Shown here: positions 1-10,120 of the stretch, piece by piece
Layout: each line of letters opens with the position of its first letter
How positions within the stretch are numbered: the stretch's first letter is position 1
From: Brachionus koreanus
Taxonomy: Eukaryota; Rotifera; Eurotatoria; Ploima; Brachionidae
Length of the DNA stretch: 44,351 nt
Assembly (NCBI GenBank): GCA_016987375.1
Contig: PJRA01000444.1
Coordinates: 48,596-92,946, forward strand
Direction: 5' to 3'
The notes under the pieces: generated by a model
What the model was told of the DNA's origin: nothing
Databases searched by the model: none
What the model saw: the letters and a program-made list of their open reading frames with translations, nothing else
Translations under genes and position numbers: made by a program

Positions 1-48
1 ACAAAACACAGCTTAAAAAAAAAAACAAAAGAAAGAAAGTAATTGAAA

Positions 49-3000
49 ATGATCCGTAATTTAAATCAATTTGTTAGGCATAAATACAAGCAATTGAAGA
101 TATGCACACGAGGCGCTCATACAAACAAAGTAATTGGCATTCGTCGTGAAGATCAAAGTATTTGGGAACGCAGAGCTCCCTTGTCGCCCAATCATGTACG
201 CAAATTGGTCATGAAAGATGGATACAAAGTACTTGTACAGCCATCGAATAGACGGGCTTTTCCTTCGCCCGAGTACATTCAAGCCGGAGCAGTAATACAA
301 GAGGATTTGAGCGAGGCAAGTCTCATTCTTGGTGTTAAACAAGTACCGGCCGATTTGCTTATTCCAAATAAAACCTATGCTTTTTTTAGTCACACTATTA
401 AAGCTCAAGAAGCAAATATGCCTTTGTTAGATGCTATTTTGGAAAAAAATATACTTTTAGTCGATTATGAAAAAATGGTTGATTCGAATGGACAAAGAGT
501 GGTTGCTTTTGGAAAGTATGCTGGTGTTGTCGGTATGATCGATATAATGCACGGTTTGGGTCTTCGTTTCATTGCTCTGGGACATCATACACCATTTATG
601 CACATAGGACCGGCTCATAATTATCGATGCAGTGAAATGGCTCGACAAGCAGTCCGAGATGCCGGATACGAAATTGCTCTCGGCTTAATGCCCAAATCGA
701 TTGGACCATTGACATTTGTGTTCACTGGTAGTGGCAATGTATCACAAGGAGCGCAAGAAGTATTCAGAGAACTACCGTATGAGTATGTGCATCCAAGTCA
801 ATTGAAAAAAGTAGCTGAACATGGTGCAACCAATAAGGTCTATGCTTGCAAAGTGTCCAGAAAAGATCATCTAGTTAATAAAGAAAGTGGAAAATTTGAT
901 CCTCAAGAATATGAAGAACATCCAGAAAGGTAGTTCTCAGAATGTCTATTTATTATATATCTATTAATAAAAAATAAATTATCTATTAATAGATAAAATG
1001 AATAAAATAGATAAATAGATTGATAAATAGATAAAATTTTTCTTTTATTTTTATGTTGTTGTATTAAAAGATACAAGTCAACATTTGCTAGAGATATAGC
1101 GCCATATTCAAGTGTCATCATAAATGGTATTTATTGGGCACCAAATTCGCCCAAATTAATTCGCATACCAGACGCTAAAAAACTACTACAGCCAGCTCAT
1201 CAACCTTGGTTGCCATCAAGTCCCGGTTGTCCGTCTTTGCCACATCGTTTAGTTGCTCTTTGTGACATATCGGCGGACCCGGGCGGCTCAATAGAATTCA
1301 TGAAAGAATGTACAACCATTGATCATCCGTTTTGCTTGTACGATGCTGAAAATCACACAAACAAAGAGAGCTTTGGCGGCAACGGCGTCCTAGTGTGTTC
1401 AATTGACAACATGCCAACGCAATTACCGCGCGAGGCTAGTGAATACTTTGGCAATTTGCTATTGCCACACATAGACGAAATGGCCAAGTGTGACGCTTTA
1501 AAAGAATTCAGTCAACAAAACATCGGCCCAGTGGTCAGAAATGCTGTAATCACTGCCAATAGTAAGCTAACATCGAATTACGAATATATAGCTGAACTTC
1601 GCGAAAAACAACGCACTCATCGTGTGGTTGCGTCGTCGAGCAAAAAAGTGCTTGTATTAGGCGCAGGCTATGTAAGCGATCCGGTAATAGAGTATTTATC
1701 AAGAGACTCAAATTTGTCTGTAACTGTTGTTTCGGCGCTTAAAAAAGAAGCGGACAAAATAGCATCCAAGTTTGCATCGGCCAATCCGGTTGTGTTAGAC
1801 GTGCAGCGAAGCGAAGGCGAACTAGCAAAATTGATCAAAAGTCACGACATAGTCATATCTCTGTTGCCGTACATATATCATCCAATGATAGCCGAAAAGT
1901 GCATCAAACACAAAATAAACATGATCACTGCTAGCTATTTGAGCAAAGAAATGAAAAATTTACACGATGCAGCTGTTAGTCAAGGAGTGACCATTGTTAA
2001 CGAAGTGGGCCTTGATCCAGGCATTGATCACATGCTCGCCATGCAATGTTTTGACGAAATAAAAGAATATGGCGGAGTGGTGGAAAAGTTTAATTCGTAT
2101 TGTGGCGGATTGCCAGCGCCCGAATCGGCCAACAATTCGCTCCGATACAAATTCAATTGGTCGCCGCGCGCAGTCCTATTGAACACAATATCTGGCGCTA
2201 GATATCTTAAGAACGGCAAAATAATTGACATTGGCGGCAATGGCGCCCTCTTGGAACAAGGCTCACGATCTGTCTCATTTTTACCAGGCTTCAATCTAGA
2301 AACCTTTCCCAATCGAGATTCGATCGCCTACATTGATCAATACAACATAAACACAGTTAATTCAATATTGCGCGGAACACTTAGATACAAAGGCTTTAGT
2401 CAAAATGCTCTTGGACTAATTCGCCTTGGTCTTATTAGTCTCAAAGATCATCCAAGTTTGCACACGGCTGGCCCCGATATCACATGGCGTCAATTTATGT
2501 GCGATTTGTTGAGCATTGATCGCGAAACCTACTATCACAATGTCAAGAGTGCTATTTATGACAAGCTAAATCAAGATGACGAGTTGACAAACGCAATTGA
2601 ACAATTGGGTCTGTTGAGCGATGATTTGGTTGAAAAAATGAGCAATCCATTGGATTCGTTGGCCAAGTATTTGTCAGTTCGTTTGGCATACAGTTAGCAT
2701 CATTTACATTTCATTTTTTTGATTAAAATATTTAATTTAATTTAATTTAATTTTAGATGAAAACGAACGTGACATAATCATAATGCATCATGAAGTTGGC
2801 TACAAGCTTTCCAATGGACAAAACGAATCTAGAACAATTGATTTTATTCATTATGGTGAAATAAACGGTTCGACAGCAATGGCAAAAACTGTCGGTCTGC
2901 CAACGGCCATTGCTGCCAAAATGGTTCTTGAAAGTTAGTCTTTTTTTTATTCCTATTTTTCTTCATTTCTTTACTTTATGAATTTGAAAATTATTTTTAT

Positions 3001-3121
3001 TGTAGAAGAAATTCAAACTACAGGAATGGTCTTGCCATTATCTAAAGACATTTATAAGCCAATATTGAGTCGACTACAAGCCGAAGGTTTACACTGGACC
3101 GAAACAATAAAAAAATTTTAA
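49..3121 (+). CDS. AASS: Alpha-aminoadipic semialdehyde synthase, 4 exons
   Basis: Bifunctional mitochondrial enzyme that degrades lysine: lysine-ketoglutarate reductase followed by saccharopine dehydrogenase. Exons by splice logic: 49-929, 1071-2692, 2757-2933, 3006-3121, giving about 931 aa (human about 926). An upstream in-frame TTG at 43 is not the start; ATG at 49 begins a basic, acid-poor N-terminus ([17 protein letters not shown]) typical of a mitochondrial presequence. The reductase half begins near residue 30 ([19 protein letters not shown]). The dehydrogenase half carries the NAD-binding turn GAGYVS near residue 491, and the C-terminus has [12 protein letters not shown]. Reading frame and homology continue across all three introns (141, 64 and 72 bp, all GT-AG). 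The internal conserved stretches [13 protein letters not shown] and [13 protein letters not shown] match AASS from many animals. An AATAAA lies at 3183. All expected parts are present and I see no break. Confidence 0.96.
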
Positions 3122-3607
3122 TCGAATTTTTTAGTTGAATTTTATTCATAAAAAAAAAACATCAATTTTTAATTTTTATGTAAATAAAAAATTTAAAAAA
3201 TAAAAATAGGTTTTAAATAGCTGCCAGCATTGAAAAAAGATAGTATATTGCATGGGTCTACAGTTTTGCATCAATGAATGATAAGCAAATATCAAGACTC
3301 ACAAGAAAACTTCCCATACCGATAAAAGCTTGACATTTATTCGTGTTTGTACGGCTAATAAGCGTCTTGTTTATTTGACATTTATATTCTAGTTGATTCA
3401 TCTTTGTTTTTGTTACTTAGAAATAAAGTTTTTACTTTTTTTTTTAAGGAAATCAAATCAATAATCAATTAGAATCTTATTGAATTTTATTTTTTAAGAA
3501 TTTTTTATTTAAGTAATGTTGAACTTCTCATAATAACTACAACAACGATGTCAATAGTTTGACAGTGCATCAATATAATCTCATGCGTTAGCAAATCACT
3601 AGTATTT

Positions 3608-3780
3608 AACATTGTGTAAAATTCAATCTAATTTAACTTTTTTGTTATTTTGCAACATTGTACAACATCAAAAATCAATCATGTGGCTGAAAGGAAGGAC
3701 AAAGTCTCCATTCCAACCGGCCAAGGCTTCGCCTAAATTATTTTTAAAATAAATAAATAAATAATAACATTGTGTAAAAT
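3608..3780 (+). mobile_element. Short non-LTR-type insertion A with 15-bp TSD
   Basis: A 143-bp insert (3623-3765) lies between perfect copies of AACATTGTGTAAAAT at 3608-3622 and 3766-3780. Its 3' part reads CATGTGGCTGAAAGGAAGG, then a small hairpin (AAGGCTTCGCCT), then an (AAAT)n tail. A target-site duplication plus a simple-repeat tail is the signature of target-primed reverse transcription, so this is a SINE or a 5'-truncated LINE end. It is homologous to insertion B over its 3' half. No ORF. The element family is not identified. Confidence 0.8.
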
Positions 3781-3817
3781 ATTAGACATATTTTTGTATT
3801 CTATAGATTTTAATTTC

Positions 3818-3957
3818 ATCTCGTTAATAATTCATTCATTCATTTTAATAATCGCATGCGGGTTGAAAAGAAGGTTTTAGACCATTCTGAACTTCCCAAG
3901 GGTCACGGCCCTTAAACTAGTATTTAAATAAATAAATAAAAAATCTCGTTAATAATT
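3818..3957 (+). mobile_element. Short non-LTR-type insertion B with 15-bp TSD
   Basis: A 110-bp insert (3833-3942) sits between perfect copies of ATCTCGTTAATAATT at 3818-3832 and 3943-3957. It shares with insertion A the block CATGCGGGTTGAAAAGAAGG, a hairpin (AAGGGTCACGGCCCTT) and an AAATAAATAAATAAA tail, but differs at its 5' end, where it begins with a CATT repeat. This looks like a second, diverged copy of the same 3' module with different 5' truncation. It is about 40 bp downstream of insertion A's right TSD. Confidence 0.8.
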
Positions 3958-4481
3958 AATAGATAATTTATACATAAATTTTGAGAACAGTTTTGATTAA
4001 ATTAAGCTTAAAAATGAAAATAAATTTAAAAAAGCTAAAAAACATTTTGGTCACTTTTATTGATAGTAAATGAGCTCTCAATTGGAAGAGGACAAGGGAT
4101 GGTTAGATGTAACTGTACTTCCCAGTGTTCAACTATTCAGTTATTCTTTTGTTGTTGTAATTTTCTTTGTTTTTTCTTGTTTAGTTTAGGCTAGAAGTGG
4201 CCGACATTAAATAAAATTATTATTTAAATCTCTTATTTGCGTTATAATCACCATGTCCTAATAGATCTGAATAAAGGTTTATAACATTAAAATTATTTAG
4301 TCTATCAAAATCGGAAGAATGTTTGTTTTGTTTGTATTTGAATTCCACAAAACCTGCTTACTAGTGGGTAATGGTCTAGTTTGTTAGATTAGTTGGAGGA
4401 AATAAGCTGAAAAAGAGCTGAAAGAAATGAAAATTTAGTCAATGAAAAAATTTTTTGATTTAATTTCAATAGATCAAAGTG

Positions 4482-4545
4482 CTTTGCAGACTTTTAGGAA
4501 TTTGAGTGATTGAAAACTTTGTATCAGTCGATGCATTTTACACCA
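4482..4545 (+). repeat. Solo fragment of the foldback MITE family
   Basis: The stretch TTTGCAGACTTTTAGGAATT followed by TTGTATCAGTCGATGCATTT aligns with the right arm of the inverted-repeat element at 36473-36783 (TTTGCACCGACTAAATTTGG, then TTGTATCAACTGATGCATTT), with small indels. It appears to be an isolated, decayed arm with no matching partner nearby. Confidence 0.5.
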
Positions 4546-5240
4546 AGATAGAAAAAATTTATTTCAAGTCTAAATTTTTGTTTATGTATTTTATTTTGAA
4601 ATTCAGAACGTGAAGAAATTGTCATCAAAGACATTTTAGATTTGAGTTAGCTATGCATGTATAATGCAGCTATTACACTATCCTTTATTTTGAAAAAAGA
4701 AAATACATATACCGTATTTGCCAAAACAAATCTATTTGTGTCTCATAATTTTTCATCTGACTTAAAAATTGATTAAAATGTAAAAATTTTGCAAAACTTT
4801 GATTGATTGTAAATTGATTTTAGAATTTATTCAATTTTATTTGTATTAGTCAAAAAAAGAAATGTTTAAATTCTGCTTTTGTTGTTTGTTTTCTGTTTTG
4901 GTTTAGACTCAACAAACAAAAAGAGAAAATTAAAGAGTGAGAGAAAGATTTAAAAAAAAAAGAGAGAAGAGTAAAAGCTTTGATGAACAATAAATAGAGT
5001 CCAGGCCAAATGCAAAGCCAATTTCGACAAAAATTTAAGAAAAAAAAAAGCGTGCTTTGTATTAAATCTATGTGTTTGAATAGCATGATGTCAATAAACA
5101 AAAAAAAATTAAAAAAATAAAAACATTGGCTTAAATAATCCTACTGAAATAAAATTTTAGTTCAAGTTAGTTTTTAAAAAATAGCAAAATATTCTTTTTT
5201 CATTTGGCTTAAACAAATTAATAAAAATTATAAAAAAAAA

Positions 5241-6539
5241 ATGAGCAACAGCAGCAAAAAACAAGTGTTCGAAAATTCGACACCAGTTAAGGCCAGCCGT
5301 GGTCACAAGGCAAAATTTCAAAAATTGAATAGTTCAGATGATCTTGTTGAGAACGAAATGGCAGACAAGAATGCTCAAGTGCCAGTATTGAACAACGAAT
5401 CGAGTCAACCACTAGTGGGCAACTGTTCGGCTGACCAGTCGATAAACGACTCGCTAGAAGATTCGGCAATGATCAACGAGGCTTCCTATCCGCCATATCA
5501 AGAAATAAATGTGAACACAAACGGAGTTTACGATTATCAGAACGGAGCTGTGCCTGTTCAAATTGGCTCACCATATTATGTCTATCAGTCGCCTTACACT
5601 CAGCCAGACTATCAGCTAATGAATCATACTCCTCAACAGAATTGCAGTCTATACCAAACATATGTGTACGATCCAAATCTGGGAGCATACACTTTAAACA
5701 CTTATTCACCAATGCAGCAGCAACAACAACAAGCGCACTTGTCTTCACCACAACAAACATCACTGCTCGGCTCATATCAGACTCCACGTCAGCCTCAAAA
5801 CTTGTACAATATGGTAAACTCGTGCATGTCGCCAATGGACTCGACAGTGCCAACTTCAAATGAAAGTGCAACAAACTCGCCATGCCAGTACCAGTATGTA
5901 ATGTATCCGACACAAAATGCCTACTTGTCTCCGATGGCCGCACCACCGACCTATATGATGTATCAGCCAGCACCTCCACAACAGCAAACACCGACTGGCA
6001 TACCGAACGAAAAGATAAAATCAAAAAAAAGTAGCAAAAGAGCCGCAAAAAATCAATTGAACAACGTGGATAACACGCCAGTCTATTCTAGCTGTGAACA
6101 GAACCAAAACATTTATCAGTCAACAAATGTTAGTCCGATAAGCTCTCAAGATCAACAAATAGACGATCAATGTACTCAAGGCATGTACATGTCACAGCCT
6201 ATTGAGACAATGTACCCGTCACCAGTGTCTATGTGTTCGCCAGCTGGTTCAGAGAACCCGTATGCTTTTTGTGATCCGAACGGCATGCTGAACTTGCAGA
6301 GCTATTATGACTACGTTAACGGAGGCATTCAAAGCTATGGCGATGATGACGAAGAACAAGAAGAGGACTTGGATCAGGAAAACGAACAGCTGGCTTGCTA
6401 TACTTGTCGTGGTAGACGCATGTGTTTCTGTTACTTTCTCAAGGTAAGATACTACAAGTTTCCTTCATTTTTGGATCTAGTCGATCATCAATACAAAAAA
6501 TGGAGACAAAATATGATGAAAGCCAAAAAGTCAAACTAA
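5241..6539 (+). CDS. Q/N/Y/P-rich protein with C-terminal Cys cluster, unknown
   Basis: Single open frame of 432 aa; ATG at 5241 follows a long A-run. I do not recognise the family. Residues 1-45 are basic and polar (KKQVFENSTPVKASRGHKAK). Residues about 75-360 are low complexity, rich in Gln, Asn, Tyr, Pro and Ser, with a poly-Gln run near residue 160 and a Lys-rich patch (KIKSKKSSKRAAKNQ), resembling prion-like regions of RNA-associated or transcription proteins. An acidic block (DDDEEQEEDLDQENEQ) precedes a compact C-terminus with Cys spaced C-x2-C-x5-C-x-C (CYTCRGRRMCFC), then FPSFLDLVDHQYKKWR. That C-terminus looks like a conserved module. A GTAAGA at 6444 could in principle be a splice donor, but splicing the 37-bp candidate intron destroys the C-terminus, so I keep one exon. 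Probably nuclear or RNA-binding; this is inference only. Confidence 0.75.
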   Translation: MSNSSKKQVFENSTPVKASRGHKAKFQKLNSSDDLVENEMADKNAQVPVLNNESSQPLVGNCSADQSINDSLEDSAMINEASYPPYQEINVNTNGVYDYQNGAVPVQIGSPYYVYQSPYTQPDYQLMNHTPQQNCSLYQTYVYDPNLGAYTLNTYSPMQQQQQQAHLSSPQQTSLLGSYQTPRQPQNLYNMVNSCMSPMDSTVPTSNESATNSPCQYQYVMYPTQNAYLSPMAAPPTYMMYQPAPPQQQTPTGIPNEKIKSKKSSKRAAKNQLNNVDNTPVYSSCEQNQNIYQSTNVSPISSQDQQIDDQCTQGMYMSQPIETMYPSPVSMCSPAGSENPYAFCDPNGMLNLQSYYDYVNGGIQSYGDDDEEQEEDLDQENEQLACYTCRGRRMCFCYFLKVRYYKFPSFLDLVDHQYKKWRQNMMKAKKSN

Positions 6540-7144
6540 CTCGTTGAGTCCAAAAAAATCTAGTCTTGTTATATAAATTTAATTTCTTAAGAAAAAAAAA
6601 AAAATTCTTTTCTTCCTCTTCATTTTTTTTGTATTAATTAATTAATTAATTAAATTTTGTTTTTTAAAAATTAATTATCAAAGTCAATTGTAAAAAAAAA
6701 AATTAAATTCAAAATTTCGAATATTGTCTTAAATTATGCATTATATTAAATTTAAACAAAAGAACAATTCCGATTTCGATTTATTTTAGTGATTTTTAGT
6801 CTAAAGATTTTTGTCTTTTTAATATGAATTGAATTCTTTTTTCTTTTTTTTTTTCTGATTTATATATGTATCTATTTAAATGATTTAGGCAAACAAAAAA
6901 AATTGTTTTTGATTTAATTTAAGAATTTATTTATCTAATATTAAACAGTTCAAAATTGTTTTTTTTTCAGCGATTTTCACTTAAATTTTCATTCTATTTT
7001 TTTTTAAAATGTAATAAGCATTTAAAATTAAACATTGATTAAATTTTAGTTCATTTAATTAAGTCAAATAATTAATAAAATTTATTTAAAAAAAAATTTT
7101 TCTTTCCATTTTTAATTTTGACTAATTGTCTACTGATCATTTTT

Positions 7145-7355
7145 CAACTGATTTAGCATTGTCCATCTAATCTTTGGGTCTTTATTTGTCGTAAATACCA
7201 TCAGATCAACTCCAGTGCAAAGTTAAAGTCTTTTTGTTACACTACACTGAAAAGCTTTCACACTGACAGTTGTTCCTAGGATCCTAGAATAGTCCATAGA
7301 AGATTTCTCTGTGTAAACTATCGGATGCTTTATTGAAGTCAATTAAGTTCAACAA
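7145..7355 (-). pseudogene. LINE reverse transcriptase remnant
   Basis: Minus-strand translation gives NLIDFNKASDSLHREIFYG at about 7352-7290. This matches the RT motif around the first catalytic Asp (family pattern FxDFxKAFDSxxR, with Ala-Phe changed to Ala-Ser). In another frame further on it gives TNKDPKIRWTMLNQL, matching the GIRWTL segment of the same RT class. Frameshifts and stops (tag at 7287) separate the blocks, so it is dead. The usual segment between these motifs is largely missing. Confidence 0.65.
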
Positions 7356-7643
7356 CAATTGACGATTTCATTTCAAAATTTGTTCAATACTCTTTTTTTT
7401 GTGTTTTATTTTAAATTAAATTTTTGGGAAGAGTGAATTCTAATTAAAAAAAAAACAAGCTTATTTGTCGATCATCAAAGAAAATAAAATTCCAGATTTT
7501 TTTTTTTATTTCTTTATTTAAATATCGAAAAAATAACAAATAAAAGGAAAAGCAGAAAAAAATATCAAAATCAAAAAAATTCACAATAATTATTGTTATT
7601 TAACAAATAAAATATGACACAAAAAGTTAGAATCAAAATTATT

Positions 7644-7945
7644 TTAAGCTTTAAAATGATCGCCTTTTGCTTTTATGCAGGCGTTTTTTCATTGAAGAAA
7701 TCAAATTGTTTTCAAATGTTAGTGGAAATTTTCAACCTTTTTTCATGGAGCTATGGCTTTAAATGGTCGAATGAAGTTATCATTTAATTGAGCAATTTGT
7801 GGCCAATATATGCGCATAAATTTTCAATTGAGATCAGGTGATCTTGGACACCATGGAAGAACTGTAAAATCATGCTCTCTAAACCAGTTTTTTACTGAGT
7901 TGGCAGTATGTGCAGAAGCGGCGCCGTGCATTCTTTCGTGGAGCT
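7644..7945 (-). pseudogene. Tc1/mariner-type transposase C-terminal remnant
   Basis: Minus-strand frame from 7944: HERMHGAASAHTANSVKNWF, then REHDFTVLPW and SPDLN. This is the DDE-domain stretch of Tc1 transposases, where the family reads NAPxHxA...VLPWPxxSPDLNPIEN. A stop follows SPDLN. Further stops interrupt the rest, yet it ends CIKAKGDHFKA-stop, the usual Tc1 C-terminus (family xCIxAKGGHTKY). The N-terminal DNA-binding half and terminal inverted repeats are not visible. Inactive remnant. Confidence 0.8.
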
Positions 7946-8139
7946 AAAATATTTTTTTTGTTAATAAAAAGTTAACTTGGTTATGAATATTTATTTTTTT
8001 GATTATAAAAAACAAGCTTTGATTTTAATTTTTCTCTTAATACATAATAAATTTTTTTCAAAATGATTTTTAATCCTAAAATTAATAAAATTGAAAAAAA
8101 AAAAGAAAAAGTTATTTATCTATTTAGATAATATTTAAA

Positions 8140-8792
8140 ATGAGAAATCCATTTGAGTTTATAGCAGATTTATACGACTACAATTTTCAATATTATCGAT
8201 GGTTTACTCACAGACGCTTGATTTTTAGCGATATATCTGCTGACTCTTTAAAAGCTGATTTCAAATTTAACATATTCGAAAATAACGACAGTGAAAATAT
8301 TGGAAAATTAATAAAGCAAACAACTCTGATCGGTTTTTCGACAGGTCTTGGTTTAGCACCGATTAAAATGGCCCTATTGACTGAATTTCAAAAAAAGGCA
8401 TTCAGACAAGCCTTACCAAGTGCTGTTGGAATCTTAGCAGTATGCAGTAAGATTAATTCTAAATAAAAAAAATTTATTGTTACCTAATATTGTTCTAAAA
8501 AGCCGGAGTTGGATTAGCCTACGGAGCCATAGTTAACGCAACATCGAACTTTAGAGATCAAAAGAATGATTCAACTAATCATGTAGTGGCTGCAATGTCC
8601 ACTTTTCCGATCATGGGTGTCTATGCCAAAAGCAACAAAATTCAATGGGGCTTTTTTAACTCAATTGTATTCGCGGGCGTTTTGGGCTATTTGAAATATG
8701 CCTATTCGGGAAATATAATCGGTGTTGATCCAAGCAAACAATTACCAAATCTAAGGTCTTCTGTTAATCCATCTCATTACAAAATCAATTAA
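8140..8792 (+). CDS. NDUFA11 (B14.7)-like Tim17-fold membrane protein, 2 exons
   Basis: Exons 8140-8446 and 8503-8792, joined by a 56-bp GT-AG intron (donor GTAAGA), give 198 aa. The first exon alone ends in a spurious stop inside the intron. The core has four hydrophobic, Gly-rich segments: TTLIGFSTGLGLAPIKMALL, AVGILAVCTGVGLAYGAI, VVAAMSTFPIMGVYA and FFNSIVFAGVLGYLKYAY. Between the second and third lies NFRDQKNDSTNH, which mirrors the R-x-K-x-DD-x-x-N loop of NDUFA11, an accessory complex I subunit of the inner mitochondrial membrane and a member of the Tim17/22/23 fold. It is longer than human NDUFA11 (about 141 aa) because of an N-terminal extension of about 55 aa rich in aromatics. AATAAA at 8836 followed by an A-run marks the 3' end. 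TIMM17/22/23 itself is the alternative, but the loop fits NDUFA11 better. Confidence 0.6.
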
Positions 8793-9088
8793 AAAAAATG
8801 CAAATCAAACAATTTTAAAGACTTATTTAATTTAGAATAAAAAAAAAAAAAACTTGGAATTTTCTTTTAAAGATAAATCTAAAACAAATAAACTAAATAA
8901 AATTAGTTGAAGAGAAATGCAGAAAATTAATAATAACAATTGTCGCATAAAATCAAAAAGGAAATTTTTTTTAAAAGAATAAAAATTTTATCTACTCAAC
9001 TACCAATTTAACAAATTTAACACGGTATTGAATCTTTTTTCTTTCCTTGAATTAAAAAAAAATCTATTTTTGGAAACAAATGGCTTTC

Positions 9089-9490
9089 TAACTCTGCCTT
9101 TGATGAGAAAACGAGGAGGGGGTTGGCAGCCACTTTCAGTGGTCTTCTACGTAGTTTGTGAGAGAGCTGCAAGATGGGCACATAGATCTACGGATCTTAG
9201 TCCAAGTTTTGTAGTATGAAGGAGCAAGAGCTTGTTTTACGGCTGACCATTTGCAGATAGACGTAACTTTGGAAGCTTAAAGTTAAGGCATTCTCTGTGT
9301 GAGATTGTCGCTTGGTTTGTGGTTCCAAGCTAGTTGTAAATAGTTGCTGAGTTCGCAGCCAATTTAAAGTGCTCGGATGAGTGGCGCTGTTTATGATGAA
9401 CGTCCCACGAGCTTCTTAGGGGAAGATGCCAGTCATAACTCTGCCATAGTCGGTTCCCAGCCCGATTGAGAAAAGAGGAGGATGGCTGCC
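9089..9490 (+). repeat. Interspersed repeat copy 1 with a partial tandem unit
   Basis: Bases 9253-9490 match 24703-24940 without gaps over 238 bp, with roughly 7-10 visible differences. Immediately upstream, 9089-9131 (TAACTCTGCC, then GAGAAAACGAGGAGGGGG, then GGCAGCC) resembles the end of the same unit (TAACTCTGCC, then GAGAAAAGAGGAGGATGGC). Copy 1 therefore looks like the tail of one unit followed by a longer unit (9132-9490), a decayed dimer. No transposase or RT motif is seen. The class is unknown. Confidence 0.75.
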
Positions 9491-9517
9491 AAAGATAAAT
9501 AAACTGTATAGAATTCA

Positions 9518-9868
9518 AAAATGGGTTTTGTGAAAATTAGTACAATTGAACAGAACAAAATGTTAAAAATTCTTATAACTTTTCTCTCATAAGTTAAAAG
9601 CAAGTTCTGTAAATGCAACATGGTGCAACATTCTAAGTTGCACTAATATGAAAAATCTGAAAAAATCTCTGCAAACATAGCACAACTAAAATTTGGACAA
9701 ATATGACTATCGTGCATTTTGCAGAGCTTTTGCACATCATTATGTTGTTGCAGTTTGTTGCACTTATAGAACTAAACATAAGCCTTCCGAAAAAAAGTTA
9801 TTAGATATTTTAGCATTTTTTTGTTCTAATTGCTTAGTTTGTACCATATTTCACAAAACCCAAAAATG
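9518..9868. mobile_element. Foldback (long inverted repeat) element
   Basis: The left end GGGTTTTGTGAAA (9523-9535) is the exact reverse complement of TTTCACAAAACCC (9849-9861). Inner segments pair too: AGTTCTGTAAATGCAACA near 9604 with TGTTGCACTTATAGAACT near 9754, and AGAACAAAATGTTAAAA near 9552 with its counterpart near 9820. Arms are about 150 bp with mismatches; overall length is about 350 bp. No coding capacity. Fits a MITE-like foldback transposon. No target-site duplication was resolved. Confidence 0.7.
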
Positions 9869-10120
9869 TTATAATTTGATGATCTGTTACAAAGATTTAC
9901 CCATTTTTAAGTTTATTTAGGTCAAAAAAAACACATTTTATTTTTTTTTACTTTTGAAAAAAATTAAAAATTTAAAAAAAAATTTTTTTTAACTATGTTT
10001 TTATTCTAATTTTTAAAACAAAAAAAAATTTAATTAAAAAATTTATTAGGAAATTGATTCTATTGCCGTAAATTAGCTTACAAAGCTTACTTGTTAAGAA
10101 TATTTAAATAAAATTATTAG

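Larger units (their letters stand above)
3122..5240. other. Intergenic region with short retroelement insertions
   Basis: About 2.1 kb between AASS and the gene at 5241. It is AT-rich and has no credible ORF. It holds the AASS polyadenylation region, two short insertions flanked by 15-bp direct repeats (3608-3780 and 3818-3957), and a solo fragment of a MITE arm near 4482-4545. The A-rich tract just before 5241 is probably 5' UTR of the next gene. Confidence 0.7.
6540..8139. other. Intergenic region with two transposon relics
   Basis: About 1.6 kb. The first part is the AT-rich 3' UTR of the upstream gene, including a (TTAA)n tract near 6636-6655. Two decayed coding relics on the minus strand follow: a LINE reverse transcriptase piece (7145-7355) and a Tc1-type transposase C-terminus (7644-7945). 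No intact gene seen. Confidence 0.7.
8793..10120. other. Repeat-filled intergenic region
   Basis: About 1.3 kb between the NDUFA11-like gene and the ZnT gene (their 3' ends face each other). It holds a partial and a full unit of an interspersed repeat (9089-9490) and then a foldback element (9518-9868). ORFs of 60-75 codons here fall inside these repeats and are not genes. Confidence 0.7.

Noticed and set aside
43..48. Upstream TTG start for AASS
   Set aside because: The codon is TTG, not ATG; the first ATG at 49 gives a good mitochondrial presequence.
6444..6480. 37-bp intron near the end of the Cys-cluster gene
   Set aside because: GTAAGA and TCTAG are splice-like, but the length is below other introns here and splicing shifts frame and destroys the FPSFLDLVDHQYKKW end.
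9123..9492. TTGGCAGCCA / TGGCTGCCAA as terminal inverted repeats of a DNA transposon
   Set aside because: The flanking GAGGAGG in both places shows these are direct-repeat unit ends with a near-palindromic GGCNGCC, not true TIRs.
9523..9861. Small genes at 9433-9621 and 9693-9920
   Set aside because: Both ORFs lie inside the arms of the foldback element.
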